NCBI RefSeq assembly: GCF_030915505.1
Contig: NZ_CP133265.1
Coordinates: 3,190,001-3,254,000 of the forward strand
Origin: Neobacillus sp. OS1-2
Lineage (GTDB): Bacteria > Bacillota > Bacilli > Bacillales > Cytobacillaceae
Direction of reading: 5' to 3'
Length of the DNA stretch: 64,000 nt
Shown: one piece after another, positions 26,655-34,736 of the stretch
Layout: each line of letters starts with the position of its first letter
How positions within the stretch are numbered: position 1 is the first letter of the stretch
Notes under the pieces: model-generated
What the model was told of the DNA's origin: nothing
Databases searched by the model: none
Seen by the model: only the letters and a program-made list of their open reading frames with translations
Position numbers and translations under genes: made by a program

Positions 26655-27908
26655 GTGATTGCGGAAAAAGCGTTGTTAGGTAGCTTCTTAAAGGCGAACT
26701 ACTTAATCAAAGACACTATCATCCGTCCCGATCACCTTGTTGATGCAAGGAATCGACAGCTATTACAAACAATGATTGATCTGACCGGTAAGGGAAAAAA
26801 TATTGATATTATTTCTCTTTCAACCTTAGCGAACTTTGAAGACTTCGGTGGCATTTCATATTTGAATGATTTGCAATCATTCGGAAATGCCGAAAAATTT
26901 CAAGATTACGAAGATCTCGTTTTAGAAGTTTGGAAGGAACGAGAAAAACAAAATATCTTAACACTTGCTCAAAATGAAGATTGGGAGATTGATAAAATCA
27001 TGACGAGGCTTGAGGGTATTAATCAGGCGAAACTCGATGATTATACATCAATCGATACAGCCCTAATCGACAAGTTTGAAGCACCTTGGACAGAGAAAAG
27101 CGTCAAGGGCGGGGTTCAAACAGGAATTAAAAAACTCAACAATATGACAAATGGGTTTCAAGATTCAGAAGTAACGATTATTGCGGCAAGACCTAGTATG
27201 GGAAAAACCGATGTGGTTATTCATTTTGCAAAACAAGCTGGATGGCAAGGATATTTACCCATCATCTTTTCGTTGGAAATGCCCGAAGCGAGCATCACTG
27301 ATCGATTACTCGCTTCCACTGGTGGGTTCAATCGAATGCGAATGAGAAACCTGAACAAAGGGCTTTCGGATGAACAAAAAGAACAATGGCCCAATATTAT
27401 TACCAGGGTGTCTGAAACTAAAATTCAGATTTTCGATGGAGCTGGTCAATCCGTACAGGAAATGAGGGCGAAAACACGAAAAATGGTTCACCAATTTCCT
27501 GATAGAAAGCCGATTATATTCATCGACTACTTAACATTAATCCGTTCAGCCGAATTTTATGGGGGCAATGCACATCTCCAGGTTACAGAAATATCTAAAA
27601 ACCTAAAAGGAATGGCCAAAGAATTTAATTGCCCAGTCATCTGTTTAGCACAGCTTAATCGATCTGTTGAACAACGCCAAGAAAAGCGTCCGATGATGTC
27701 TGATATCCGAGAATCCGGTAGCGTTGAGCAAGATGCTGACTTAATCATTTTCCTATATCGCGAAAAATATTATGACAAGAATTCTAGCAGTGATGTCCTT
27801 GAATTAATTGTTGCGAAAAATAGAAACGGTCCAGTCGGAATCGTCCCATCATTATACAACGAATACACAGGAGAAATAACAGATGTCCTCAATCAGAGAA
27901 GCGTTTGA
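26655..27908 (+). CDS. Replicative DNA helicase, DnaB-like
   Basis: A 417-residue phage helicase. N-terminal DnaB domain (EKALLGSFLKANYLI), RecA-like core with Walker A ARPSMGKTD (about residue 180), Walker B IIFIDYLTLI, and DIRESGSVEQDADLIIFLYR. The start is a GTG after GGGGAGGG. It overlaps the following gene by 26 bases and follows the initiator by 2 bases, so the three form a replication cassette. Confidence 0.95.
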   Translation: MIAEKALLGSFLKANYLIKDTIIRPDHLVDARNRQLLQTMIDLTGKGKNIDIISLSTLANFEDFGGISYLNDLQSFGNAEKFQDYEDLVLEVWKEREKQNILTLAQNEDWEIDKIMTRLEGINQAKLDDYTSIDTALIDKFEAPWTEKSVKGGVQTGIKKLNNMTNGFQDSEVTIIAARPSMGKTDVVIHFAKQAGWQGYLPIIFSLEMPEASITDRLLASTGGFNRMRMRNLNKGLSDEQKEQWPNIITRVSETKIQIFDGAGQSVQEMRAKTRKMVHQFPDRKPIIFIDYLTLIRSAEFYGGNAHLQVTEISKNLKGMAKEFNCPVICLAQLNRSVEQRQEKRPMMSDIRESGSVEQDADLIIFLYREKYYDKNSSSDVLELIVAKNRNGPVGIVPSLYNEYTGEITDVLNQRSV

Positions 27909-28320
27909 AGACTCAATAAAGTATGATCAGCCGAGCCTTGCCCACTACATATTTCATTTTGTGCAAGAAGGAATAGTGAAATGGGAAGATGATGCATCTG
28001 TGCTTGATTTTTCAAAGGGCGACAAGATTAAGGTTCAACAAATGATTGAGAGTAACCTTTTAGGTTTCAATATCATCGGAGTCTTTGCTTTAAAACAAAG
28101 TGCTAATCGATTCATTTTTATTTATGCCAAAGATGAGGAAGAAGCGATTGAATTTTTTCGCAAAGAATTAAAAAGTAGTCCAAAAAATTGCCATGAATAC
28201 TTAATGGATTTTGTGATAGAAAAGGGAAACCGTTCTATCAGCTTTCGAGACTTAAAGAAAGAATACGAACGTTTCCCTGCAATAATCGGTTATTACGAGA
28301 GGGATCCTCTCTATCAATAA
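27883..28320 (+). CDS. Phage protein downstream of the helicase, unknown
   Basis: A 145-residue protein that starts inside the helicase gene. It has an alternating strand/helix look, ending YYERDPLYQ. Its place suggests a DNA-replication accessory, but I recognise no motif. Confidence 0.7.
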   Translation: MSSIREAFEDSIKYDQPSLAHYIFHFVQEGIVKWEDDASVLDFSKGDKIKVQQMIESNLLGFNIIGVFALKQSANRFIFIYAKDEEEAIEFFRKELKSSPKNCHEYLMDFVIEKGNRSISFRDLKKEYERFPAIIGYYERDPLYQ

Positions 28321-28339
28321 ATCATTGGAGGTCATTAAA

Positions 28340-28720
28340 ATGCCGAACATTGTTGATTTGAATACATTTGCCAACGGAGCTTTAGCAGAACGGTTTAACC
28401 AGGAATTACAAAAGGTAATGAATAACGTGGTAGACCCGAATACTGATCCCAATAAAGTCCGTAAAGTTACGATGACGGTCAGCATCAGTTCAGATGATAA
28501 TCGGGAATTGTCCGACGTCAGCGTACAAGTAAAAAGCACCCTAGTACCTGCCAAGAACATCCAAACGAAAATCATTATGGATTATGACGGCCAAGGTAAA
28601 GTAACGGGGGCCGAATTAAAATCAGGCGCAAAAGGACAAACCTTTATTGATCAAGAAGGTGGTGTTTCTGACGATAAAGGCAATAAGATCATTGATTTAA
28701 GGCAACAACAATCTAAATAA
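28340..28720 (+). CDS. Conserved phage protein, often labelled replication terminator protein
   Basis: A 126-residue protein (VDLNTFANGALAERFNQEL start). The pattern ANGALAERFN...NVVDPNTDPNKVRKVTMTV is familiar from phage genes that databases call replication terminator protein; that activity is not visible in the sequence. GGAGGT lies 7 bases before the ATG at 28340. Confidence 0.7.
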   Translation: MPNIVDLNTFANGALAERFNQELQKVMNNVVDPNTDPNKVRKVTMTVSISSDDNRELSDVSVQVKSTLVPAKNIQTKIIMDYDGQGKVTGAELKSGAKGQTFIDQEGGVSDDKGNKIIDLRQQQSK

Positions 28721-28748
28721 AATCAAACAAAATCGGAGGAATGAAAAA

Positions 28749-29465
28749 ATGATTAAAGACGCTCTTCAATACTTAATTAACCTTGGAAACGTAGAGACAA
28801 AAGAAATTGGTACCCAAACCTTTTCTACACAAAAATTACACTTGGTTCCAGCAGATAGGCCTAATGCTTTATCTGTCCGCAGTCTTACAGGATTAATAGA
28901 TTACTTGATTTCTGGTTTCGATGCAGATCCACTGGGCGAAGCTAAAATGGTACATGTTGTTAGTCCGACAGAAGTAATTGCCTTTAGTTCATTCAATCGT
29001 GATTATGAACGAAATGATTATATTAAAGCGTCCGCTATGCTGCCGTCATTCTCATTTGATCGCTGGTATGATTCGGAAGAATTCAATATAAAATTACAAT
29101 CAGCTTTTGTAGCGAATGAAGATAGAAATATTATGCTGCAGGTTGTTGGAAACATCCGCGAGGAAAATGTCCGGACAGTTGGTGACGATGGTGTTTCCCA
29201 AGCCGTTCAAGCTAAAGTAGGCATTGCGACTGTAGGCACAGTCCAAGTACCGAATCCTGTAATTTTAGCACCGTTCAGAACATTTGTAGAGGTCGGTCAG
29301 CCGGAATCCGAATTCATTTTCCGTATGAAGAATGGTCCGAGCTGCGCACTATTCGAAGCAGACGGTGGCGCCTGGAAGCTGGCAGCCATGAAAAACATCA
29401 AAGAATTTCTTCAAGGAGCCTTGGAATCTGAAATCGAAGCCGGAAAGATTGTCATTATCGCTTAA
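28749..29465 (+). CDS. Conserved phage protein, DUF2303-like
   Basis: A 238-residue soluble protein. The C-terminal half, with VPNPVILAPFRTFVEVGQP and CALFEADGGAWKL, resembles the DUF2303 phage family of unknown role (tentative). CGGAGGA precedes the ATG. It follows the previous gene by 28 bases and is followed by a long hairpin. Confidence 0.65.
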   Translation: MIKDALQYLINLGNVETKEIGTQTFSTQKLHLVPADRPNALSVRSLTGLIDYLISGFDADPLGEAKMVHVVSPTEVIAFSSFNRDYERNDYIKASAMLPSFSFDRWYDSEEFNIKLQSAFVANEDRNIMLQVVGNIREENVRTVGDDGVSQAVQAKVGIATVGTVQVPNPVILAPFRTFVEVGQPESEFIFRMKNGPSCALFEADGGAWKLAAMKNIKEFLQGALESEIEAGKIVIIA

Positions 29466-29470
29466 TGAAT

Positions 29471-29494
29471 GGGGGACCACTGGTCTGGTCCCCC
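29471..29494 (+). terminator. Strong hairpin after the DUF2303-like gene
   Basis: GGGGGACCA pairs with TGGTCCCCC around a 6-base loop, but the tail (TAACTTG) is not T-rich. It may act as an RNA end or processing site rather than a classical terminator. Confidence 0.5.
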
Positions 29495-29536
29495 TAACTT
29501 GTAAACAATTTTGTAAACAAAAAGGATGGTAAAGAA

Positions 29537-29827
29537 ATGATTAATAATTTATGCAAAGAAGCGTATATCACAGCCAAATCAAAAGGGTGGCACGATGAAC
29601 CAAAGGAGACCGGCACGATTTTATCTTTAATCCACAGTGAAGTTAGTGAAGCATTGGAAGCAGATCGCAAAGGTAATCAAGAAAATTTCGCTGAAGAGTT
29701 AGCCGATGTTTGTATCCGAGTCTTTGATTTGTGTGGATCCAGAGGGATTGATTTAGAAGCAGCGATTTCTAAAAAGATGGAATTCAACAAAACAAGATCT
29801 TACAAACATGGTGGGAAAAAGTATTAA
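29537..29827 (+). CDS. MazG-like nucleotide pyrophosphohydrolase
   Basis: A 96-residue all-alpha NTP pyrophosphatase. The metal-binding pattern LIHSEVSEALEADRKG ... EELADVCIRVFDLCG gives the ExxE and ExxD pairs of MazG/dUTPase-like enzymes. It would clean or remodel the nucleotide pool during infection. Its last base overlaps the next ATG (TAATG). Confidence 0.85.
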   Translation: MINNLCKEAYITAKSKGWHDEPKETGTILSLIHSEVSEALEADRKGNQENFAEELADVCIRVFDLCGSRGIDLEAAISKKMEFNKTRSYKHGGKKY

Positions 29828-30024
29828 TGAGCAGCTGGAGATACGGCCGACCAAAGCAACTGAAAAAAGTTGTTTATTCCATGACAGAATCCACTTTATT
29901 GAAATTAATTGAAGTTCATGAAAGCCGTGGATGGATTAAAGAAGGTGACGTTAAAAAGCATGGTTATGGATTAGGCTGTTTAATGGTTTGGGGGAAGGAA
30001 AATATATGTCAAGACCTGAAATAA
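29827..30024 (+). CDS. Small phage protein, unknown
   Basis: A 65-residue basic protein starting in the stop of the MazG-like gene. The middle (LIEVHESRGWIKEGDVKKHGYGLGCLMVW) has no motif I know. It overlaps the next gene by 19 bases. Confidence 0.6.
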   Translation: MSSWRYGRPKQLKKVVYSMTESTLLKLIEVHESRGWIKEGDVKKHGYGLGCLMVWGKENICQDLK

Positions 30025-30314
30025 GCCAAATTGTAATAGATGAGTTTACTAGAATCATTGACTCCCAAGACGGAAAAGGCTTCACAAAGTATGGAAAATC
30101 CATTGATGATGCTATTGATTCCGATTATAACTGGGAGCTCATGGCTCTCGAAGAAACTGCTGATTTACAAAAATATTTAGTCCGCAGGATTAAAGAGTTA
30201 ACAAAAGAGAATCATCTGTTAAAAACGGATAATAAATATTTGTCACTGAGATTAATAGAGTTTGGCAAATCAATGGTTTCTACTAAACCACCCTATATGG
30301 ATTTAGACGATTAG
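30006..30314 (+). CDS. Phage protein, possibly MazG-superfamily
   Basis: A 102-residue protein. WELMALEETADLQKYLVRRIKEL has an ExxxD-type pattern that could belong to the same nucleotide pyrophosphatase superfamily; this is tentative. GGGAAGGAAAA precedes the ATG at 30006. The C-terminal half is a short coiled coil. Confidence 0.6.
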   Translation: MSRPEISQIVIDEFTRIIDSQDGKGFTKYGKSIDDAIDSDYNWELMALEETADLQKYLVRRIKELTKENHLLKTDNKYLSLRLIEFGKSMVSTKPPYMDLDD

Positions 30315-30327
30315 GAGGACAGTCAAC

Positions 30328-30528
30328 ATGAGCGCTAGATGTGGAGTTTGTGGTGGGCATGGTTATGTGATCGATAAGCTAAAAAAAGAAGTGAAAATGG
30401 AATGTTGTGAGTGCAGTGTTACATGGGTCACGGATTCGAAAACTTGTCCTAAATGTAAAAAACCAAACGGTTTTGCAGTCGATGGAGTATACGCCCAATG
30501 TTATGCCGAGCATTTTAAATCAAGTTAA
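30328..30528 (+). CDS. Zinc-ribbon phage protein
   Basis: A 66-residue protein with CGVCGGHG, CCEC and CPKCKK, i.e. two probable zinc knuckles. AGGAGG precedes the ATG. It is one of several small cysteine-pair proteins in this stretch; function unknown. Confidence 0.7.
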   Translation: MSARCGVCGGHGYVIDKLKKEVKMECCECSVTWVTDSKTCPKCKKPNGFAVDGVYAQCYAEHFKSS

Positions 30529-30584
30529 CTAGATTTACTATCAAGATTATCACCTAAGAAAAAATAATTAACGGGGTGATTTTT

Positions 30585-30719
30585 ATGTCAAAATGTTGTA
30601 TCGAATGCAAGGAGCGTCCGGCTCGTTATTGGAGCAGTAACTTTTGTGAAGAGTGCTTTCGAAAATTGCTCCAAGAGAAGCTGAATGAGGATAGTAAAAA
30701 GTTAAAGGCAAAAACATGA
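30585..30719 (+). CDS. Tiny zinc-finger protein
   Basis: A 44-residue protein, CCIECKERP ... FCEECFRKLL, a compact four-cysteine site with a basic helical tail. ACGGGGTGA lies before the ATG. Its stop overlaps the next start (ATGA). Confidence 0.65.
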   Translation: MSKCCIECKERPARYWSSNFCEECFRKLLQEKLNEDSKKLKAKT

Positions 30720-30943
30720 AAAAGAAGGATTTCCCCATCATTATTCGCCGGCAACGGAAATATGAGGCGGAGCAAGCTATCAAGGACTTAGAGGCAAGAG
30801 GATTTATTCTTGTTTACCCTCTTACCGAACTTAAAAGAGACGGAAAAACTTTTACCAGGGATTCTTTCAATAGAAAAATATTTGTAGAAAATACTGAGAG
30901 CAGCTGCTGGATTGCAAAATTGAAAAGGGATTGTGATGAATAA
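30716..30943 (+). CDS. Small basic phage protein, unknown
   Basis: A 75-residue protein beginning in the stop of the zinc-finger gene (ATGA overlap), so probably translated with it. It is rich in Arg and Lys (KKKDFPIIIRRQRKYEAEQ). No family recognised. Confidence 0.6.
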   Translation: MKKKDFPIIIRRQRKYEAEQAIKDLEARGFILVYPLTELKRDGKTFTRDSFNRKIFVENTESSCWIAKLKRDCDE

Positions 30944-30989
30944 TATTTTTTTCATTACGTAAGGAGCAGCTGAAAGGTGGTCTTAACTG

Positions 30990-31109
30990 ATGGTTAATAA
31001 GCGTAAGAGAAAAAGACGGCTTAGAAAAGCAATTGCCGAACGAAAAAGGGATAGGCTAGTTCGTGTGTTTCGCAATATCTTTGTGAAAGAAGGCATCTTG
31101 AAACCATGA
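30990..31109 (+). CDS. Tiny very basic peptide
   Basis: A 39-residue peptide, starting MVNKRKRKRRLRKAIAERKR, with about 18 Arg/Lys residues. GAAAGGTGG precedes the ATG and the stop overlaps the next ATG (ATGA). It could bind nucleic acid; that is inference from charge. Confidence 0.55.
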   Translation: MVNKRKRKRRLRKAIAERKRDRLVRVFRNIFVKEGILKP

Positions 31110-31621
31110 GAGATTATCTGAATTCTGTCGAGAAAAATCAATTCATGGTTATGAACTCAGTTTTGCAAATGGCGATTGGAATTAGAAATCAAGGCGCAGA
31201 TGGTCCTAAACTCCAGACTATGCGAGAAGAATGGTCAAAACGCGAGAATTTGTCTAAGGATGAACATAAAAGCTTGAAAATGGCAGAAACGTATTTAAGC
31301 AAATTTATCATGTCCGTGTATAACCGGCTTAGCCCAAAAGAGCAGGAGCAGATCCAAAAGAAACTAATGAAATATGATTTTAAACTCGTTGATGATTATA
31401 CGCTAAAACAAGTTAACAGAGACATTAAGGATAAAATGGCCAATGCGGTTATGCCGCGACAGCAGTTTTATGACTGGTGCGTGGACATCATGGAAGTGAA
31501 ATGCAATGGCTGCTCAAAGGACTGGAATACGTGTCCGCTGTATCAAGTGTTTGATGATAATTTCGTCCCGGAATCAGGATTCGATTGCTCTAATTGTAAA
31601 TATGCTTATTCCAATAATTAG
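31106..31621 (+). CDS. DUF5651-like phage protein
   Basis: A 171-residue protein: helical N-terminal part and a C-terminal cysteine cluster (VKCNGCSKDWNTCPLYQVF ... CSNCKYAY) fit to bind zinc. The pattern matches the DUF5651 phage family as I remember it. It starts by ATGA overlap. Role unknown. Confidence 0.7.
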   Translation: MRDYLNSVEKNQFMVMNSVLQMAIGIRNQGADGPKLQTMREEWSKRENLSKDEHKSLKMAETYLSKFIMSVYNRLSPKEQEQIQKKLMKYDFKLVDDYTLKQVNRDIKDKMANAVMPRQQFYDWCVDIMEVKCNGCSKDWNTCPLYQVFDDNFVPESGFDCSNCKYAYSNN

Positions 31622-31684
31622 ACCATTTTGTCGAACTTTGTTCGGATTAGAATCAAATTGTGGCGTAAAAGGAGATTGTGAAAA

Positions 31685-32101
31685 ATGAATGATTCTTATG
31701 ATGATGTAGTAAAGAAATTAGCTGATTTAGATGTTAAATACCTTAATTTACATCGTGATTGGAGAAAAGAAAAAACCGAAAGAATACGCTATGAAAAGGA
31801 AAACGAAATGTATTTAGACACACTTGCTGATGTTAGGGATGAATTGCTTGATTATGTTGACGTAAACAATCGTTGTGGAGATATGTTAGCTTGTACAGTT
31901 TCGCAACCTACATGTATGAAATGTTTAGCAAAAAATATCAAAGGTGTTATTGAACAACTACAAAACAAATTAAATCACTTTATGAATGATGCTGAAACTA
32001 AGCAAGAAATCATCTATAAACTTCAAAGAGAAAATGAGCGATTAAGGACAAAAAATAACAACTTGATTAAGGAATATGGGGTAGAAGTTGTTTTAGATTA
32101 A
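31685..32101 (+). CDS. Coiled-coil phage protein, unknown
   Basis: A 138-residue, highly charged protein with heptad-like helices at about 1-55 and 80-130 flanking a cysteine-containing middle (NRCGDMLACTVSQPTCMKCLA). AAAGGAGA precedes the ATG. Unrecognised. Confidence 0.65.
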   Translation: MNDSYDDVVKKLADLDVKYLNLHRDWRKEKTERIRYEKENEMYLDTLADVRDELLDYVDVNNRCGDMLACTVSQPTCMKCLAKNIKGVIEQLQNKLNHFMNDAETKQEIIYKLQRENERLRTKNNNLIKEYGVEVVLD

Positions 32102-32146
32102 TGTCGTATTTCGAACAAATTGTGACATAGAGAGGATGAAGGATAA

Positions 32147-32719
32147 ATGAATTTGAGTGATACCAAAGTATTCATTCCCGAAGTGCCAAAAGAATGGATA
32201 CAAAGGACACGTGCAGGTCACACGAATATTTGGAACGATAGTTTTTACAAGAATGAATTGCCTGAAATTAAACTTAATCCTCCGATCCGTGGTTTGTACG
32301 CAGAAAGATTCGATGATGGCTGGTATTGGGTTTGCGGGTGCAGCAAATGTCTTGGAAATAACGAGCCTTATCCATACATCGTGTGCGACGAACACAATCG
32401 TTGCGAAACTTGCGGTATTTATAGAGACGAGTTAGAAGGCAAAACGGCTTGGGGTGTACAAGGCGGCTGGCAATGCGATACTTGTCACACAAAAGAACAT
32501 AACGATAGAAAAACAGCTGCTATTGAATCAGCCAGGGAACGAGGGCATTCGGAAGATGATTGTTATGATATAGACAAAATTATCTGCCCTCTTTGTGGTA
32601 CAGAAAATTCAAGTGATGATATCTATGAAAATGATGAATTGACTTGCTACGTCTGTGATACTGAATTCAATGTTACAGTCGAATATGAGCCGAAATATAC
32701 TTCCAGTTTTAAAAAGTAA
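32147..32719 (+). CDS. Multi-zinc-ribbon phage protein, unknown
   Basis: A 190-residue protein with at least three cysteine-pair groups: CGCSKC, CETCGIY with CDTCHTKEH, and CPLCGTE with CYVCDTE. Several zinc sites in one small phage protein suggest a scaffold or nucleic-acid binder. Unrecognised as a family. GAGGATGAAGGA lies upstream of the ATG. Confidence 0.65.
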   Translation: MNLSDTKVFIPEVPKEWIQRTRAGHTNIWNDSFYKNELPEIKLNPPIRGLYAERFDDGWYWVCGCSKCLGNNEPYPYIVCDEHNRCETCGIYRDELEGKTAWGVQGGWQCDTCHTKEHNDRKTAAIESARERGHSEDDCYDIDKIICPLCGTENSSDDIYENDELTCYVCDTEFNVTVEYEPKYTSSFKK

Positions 32720-32774
32720 TATCAACTTTCGAAATAATTGAACCAAAATTAGATGTAACGAAAGGAGGATAAAC

Positions 32775-33056
32775 ATGAAAGATGACTGGGTTCTAAGGTT
32801 GCGAGAAGAATCAAAAGAAGAAGATATGATGGGGGATTATTATCTTGCGGCAGAAGATAGTGAGGAATTTGACTGGCTTACTCAAGATTTGAGTAAAGCT
32901 TTGATAATTGCAAATAAAGAATCACATATAGAGAACTTGAGGATACATGAACAGTTAATTCATGAACGATTTGGCAATGATGCTATTTGCAATTTTGGCT
33001 ATACAAATATTATGAAACATTTTGAATTTGTTGAAGTTGAGTTTGGAATAGTTTAA
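32775..33056 (+). CDS. Acidic phage protein, unknown
   Basis: A 93-residue acidic protein (REESKEEDMMGDYYLAAED). AAAGGAGG lies 7 bases before the ATG. No motif recognised. Confidence 0.6.
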   Translation: MKDDWVLRLREESKEEDMMGDYYLAAEDSEEFDWLTQDLSKALIIANKESHIENLRIHEQLIHERFGNDAICNFGYTNIMKHFEFVEVEFGIV

Positions 33057-33099
33057 TGCACAGTTCGATGAAAAAAACAAATAAGAAAGGATGAATATT

Positions 33100-33366
33100 T
33101 TGGAATTTACTAAAGAATTAAATATTGCAATTGGTTGTGTAATGGCTAGCCATTTAGAAATGAAAGAAAAGCGTGTAGTAATTGATTCGTTAAGGCAGAT
33201 GGAAGCAAAAATCGAAAAATATAAAGAAACGGCGAAAACAGTAGAGCCAAATAAATTTAATCCGTGTGAACGTTGTGATTTTCCTTATGCTGAAGAAACT
33301 TTAAAGGATATATTTTTGTGTGATGATCGTATAGCAGAATTGGAAAATGAAAGCCATGAGAAATAA
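33100..33366 (+). CDS. Small phage protein with a CxxC pair, unknown
   Basis: An 88-residue helical protein with one CERCDF and a later cysteine. The TTG at 33100 is 7-8 bases from AGAAAGG; the ATG at 33091 touches that site. Unrecognised. Confidence 0.55.
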   Translation: MEFTKELNIAIGCVMASHLEMKEKRVVIDSLRQMEAKIEKYKETAKTVEPNKFNPCERCDFPYAEETLKDIFLCDDRIAELENESHEK

Positions 33367-33416
33367 AAAGGATGGTCTACATGGCAAATCCTAATCCATA
33401 TAAAGGAGAAATGATT

Positions 33417-33566
33417 ATGGAAATTGAGCATGAGGAATTATTAGAACGAGTCAATAAGGCTCTTGGCCGTGATAACAAAAATAGAAGTTTCATAGTAACT
33501 ATTGAAGATTTAGTGGATCATATTGAAAAAGTGGGAAAAGAATGTGGATTACTCGAAAGCAACTAA
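33417..33566 (+). CDS. Small phage protein, unknown
   Basis: A 49-residue protein (MEIEHEELLERVNKALGRD) with AAAGGAG 8 bases before the ATG at 33417; an upstream ATG at 33372 has no such site. It overlaps the next small gene in another frame. Confidence 0.55.
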   Translation: MEIEHEELLERVNKALGRDNKNRSFIVTIEDLVDHIEKVGKECGLLESN

Positions 33567-33669
33567 CCAACAACTCTACGAGATTGCTAATAATGAAAAC
33601 AGTCGCATGATAGAAAGGTATGCAGCAGCTAAAGAGTTACAAAGAAGAAAGGTGAAGGGCAAAAAATGA
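33544..33669 (+). CDS. Small conserved phage peptide
   Basis: A 41-residue peptide, YSKATNQQLYEIANNENSR then MIERYAAAKELQRRKV, of a pattern I have seen in several Bacillus phages. It starts at a GTG with a weak ribosome site and ends overlapping the next ATG by 4 bases. Role unknown. Confidence 0.6.
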   Translation: MDYSKATNQQLYEIANNENSRMIERYAAAKELQRRKVKGKK

Positions 33670-33779
33670 TTGAATATATCTGTCCTGAATGTGATGTCCA
33701 TGAGTTAGATATAGAAATCATCCCTAAGAAGAAATGTCCAAAGTGCCAGAAGATGATGATAGTTGAGGAAAACGAATAA
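33666..33779 (+). CDS. Tiny zinc-ribbon peptide
   Basis: A 37-residue peptide with CPECDV and CPKCQK, a minimal zinc ribbon. It starts by ATGA overlap with the preceding peptide; last gene before the late regulator. Confidence 0.6.
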   Translation: MIEYICPECDVHELDIEIIPKKKCPKCQKMMIVEENE

Positions 33780-33844
33780 AAGCCAGGATTTCTCCCAGCT
33801 GGTAAATACTCGTCAAGTATATTTTACCATATGGGGGTGTCCTA

Positions 33845-34219
33845 GTGTCAGTTGTAATTTTAATTGGAGACAAGGAAATACAAGAAACTGTAATCAAGGA
33901 TTTAAAAGATTATAAAGCGCTAAAGGTAAAATTTGAGAACATTAAAGAGAGACAAGCAGTCGGTGCCAATAATTTATTTACCCCTTTGACGAAAACTGAA
34001 ACATTTGATGAATTAAAAGCACGACAAATCGAAAGGGCTTTGACCCAATCGCTTGATCCTATCGAAAGAAAAATCATTGAAATTAAATACTTAAATACTC
34101 ACCAACAGGAACTTACTGATTTAGAAATTTATTTATCGTTAGGTCTTTATAAAGGGAAATACTACTCTAAAAAAAGAGAAGCAATTCGGCAACTTGCAAA
34201 AGCACTTGGATATATCTAA
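33845..34219 (+). CDS. ArpU-family late transcription regulator
   Basis: A 124-residue protein with a sigma-region-4-like C-terminal half (SLDPIERKIIEIKYLNTHQQELTDLEIYLSLG...YYSKKREAIRQLAKALGYI). In Gram-positive siphophages this family (ArpU/RinA-like) sits just before the packaging genes and switches on the late operon. It starts at a GTG after GGGGGTG. Its stop lies in a terminator loop. Confidence 0.8.
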   Translation: MSVVILIGDKEIQETVIKDLKDYKALKVKFENIKERQAVGANNLFTPLTKTETFDELKARQIERALTQSLDPIERKIIEIKYLNTHQQELTDLEIYLSLGLYKGKYYSKKREAIRQLAKALGYI

Positions 34220-34233
34220 GTGCTTTTTGTTTT
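34200..34233 (+). terminator. Terminator over the end of the ArpU-like gene
   Basis: AAGCACTT (34200-34207) pairs with AAGTGCTT (34218-34225), loop of 10 bases, followed by TTTGTTTT. The stop codon is inside the stem-loop. Confidence 0.85.
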
Positions 34234-34714
34234 GACAAAAAAGGACAAATTTCGAACAAAAAGTATACCAAAATTTGCACCAAATTGGGGACCTTTTTTT
34301 ATTGAAAATTTTTATACGATTATCTCAAGAAGAAGAACAAGAACAACAACTTCTTGGGAGACGCATCTTTCCCTTATCAAAGGTGTACTCGATCAGCTGA
34401 TGGTGATTATCACCTTAGCAGCATTATGTCTGCATAGGTTGAGGGCGAGGCATGGAGGTAAAAGCACTCTGTTATTTATTCCTATTAAGCGATTAGCATA
34501 AGGTGGGATTGATTAAAAAACTTTTTACTCCACTCCTGGTTGCAGCAATTAAACCATGCGTATTGTATGCAGCTCATACCCGTACCCTCCTGGGCAACGG
34601 TGATCCCAATCGCTAAAGGAGTGGATCGGGACGGTACGCCATCCACCGAAGTGAGAGATGGTTTTACTTTACTTTCCAAACCAAGTCACCTGCTATAGGT
34701 GGCTTTTTATTTTT
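34234..34714 (+). ncRNA. Terminator-bounded structured segment, candidate phage ncRNA or leader
   Basis: The 480 bases between the ArpU terminator and a second terminator (34684-34714) hold no convincing gene. Potential pairings: AGCGATT (34488-34494) with AATCGCT (34608-34614); GGGAT (34505-34509) with ATCCC (34603-34607); TCCACTCCT (34529-34537) with AGGAGTGGA (34617-34625), which would cross the first helix as a pseudoknot; GTGGAT with ATCCAC (34621-34646); CGTACC with GGTACG; and CCATCCAC-CGAA-GTG...GATGG (34639-34661). Palindromes ATCAGCTGAT and GGTGATTATCACC lie at 34392 and 34402. GC is locally higher than in the surrounding DNA. Confidence 0.45.
34684..34714 (+). terminator. Terminator closing the structured segment
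   Basis: AGTCACCT pairs with AGGTGGCT (one G-U) around GCTAT, then TTTTATTTTT, 22 bases before the recombinase start. Confidence 0.85.
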
Positions 34715-34736
34715 AGTAAAAAGGAAGGTGAGTTCC

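Noticed and set aside
34232..34269. Promoter with TTGACA at 34232
   Set aside because: A perfect -35 hexamer, but the only -10-like word (TATACC at 34264) is 26 bases away, so no good promoter can be claimed.
34220..34501. Possible 93-codon gene after the ArpU-like gene
   Set aside because: No ribosome site, a start inside the terminator, and a peptide of unlike composition. A 32-codon frame from TTG 34302 is no better supported.
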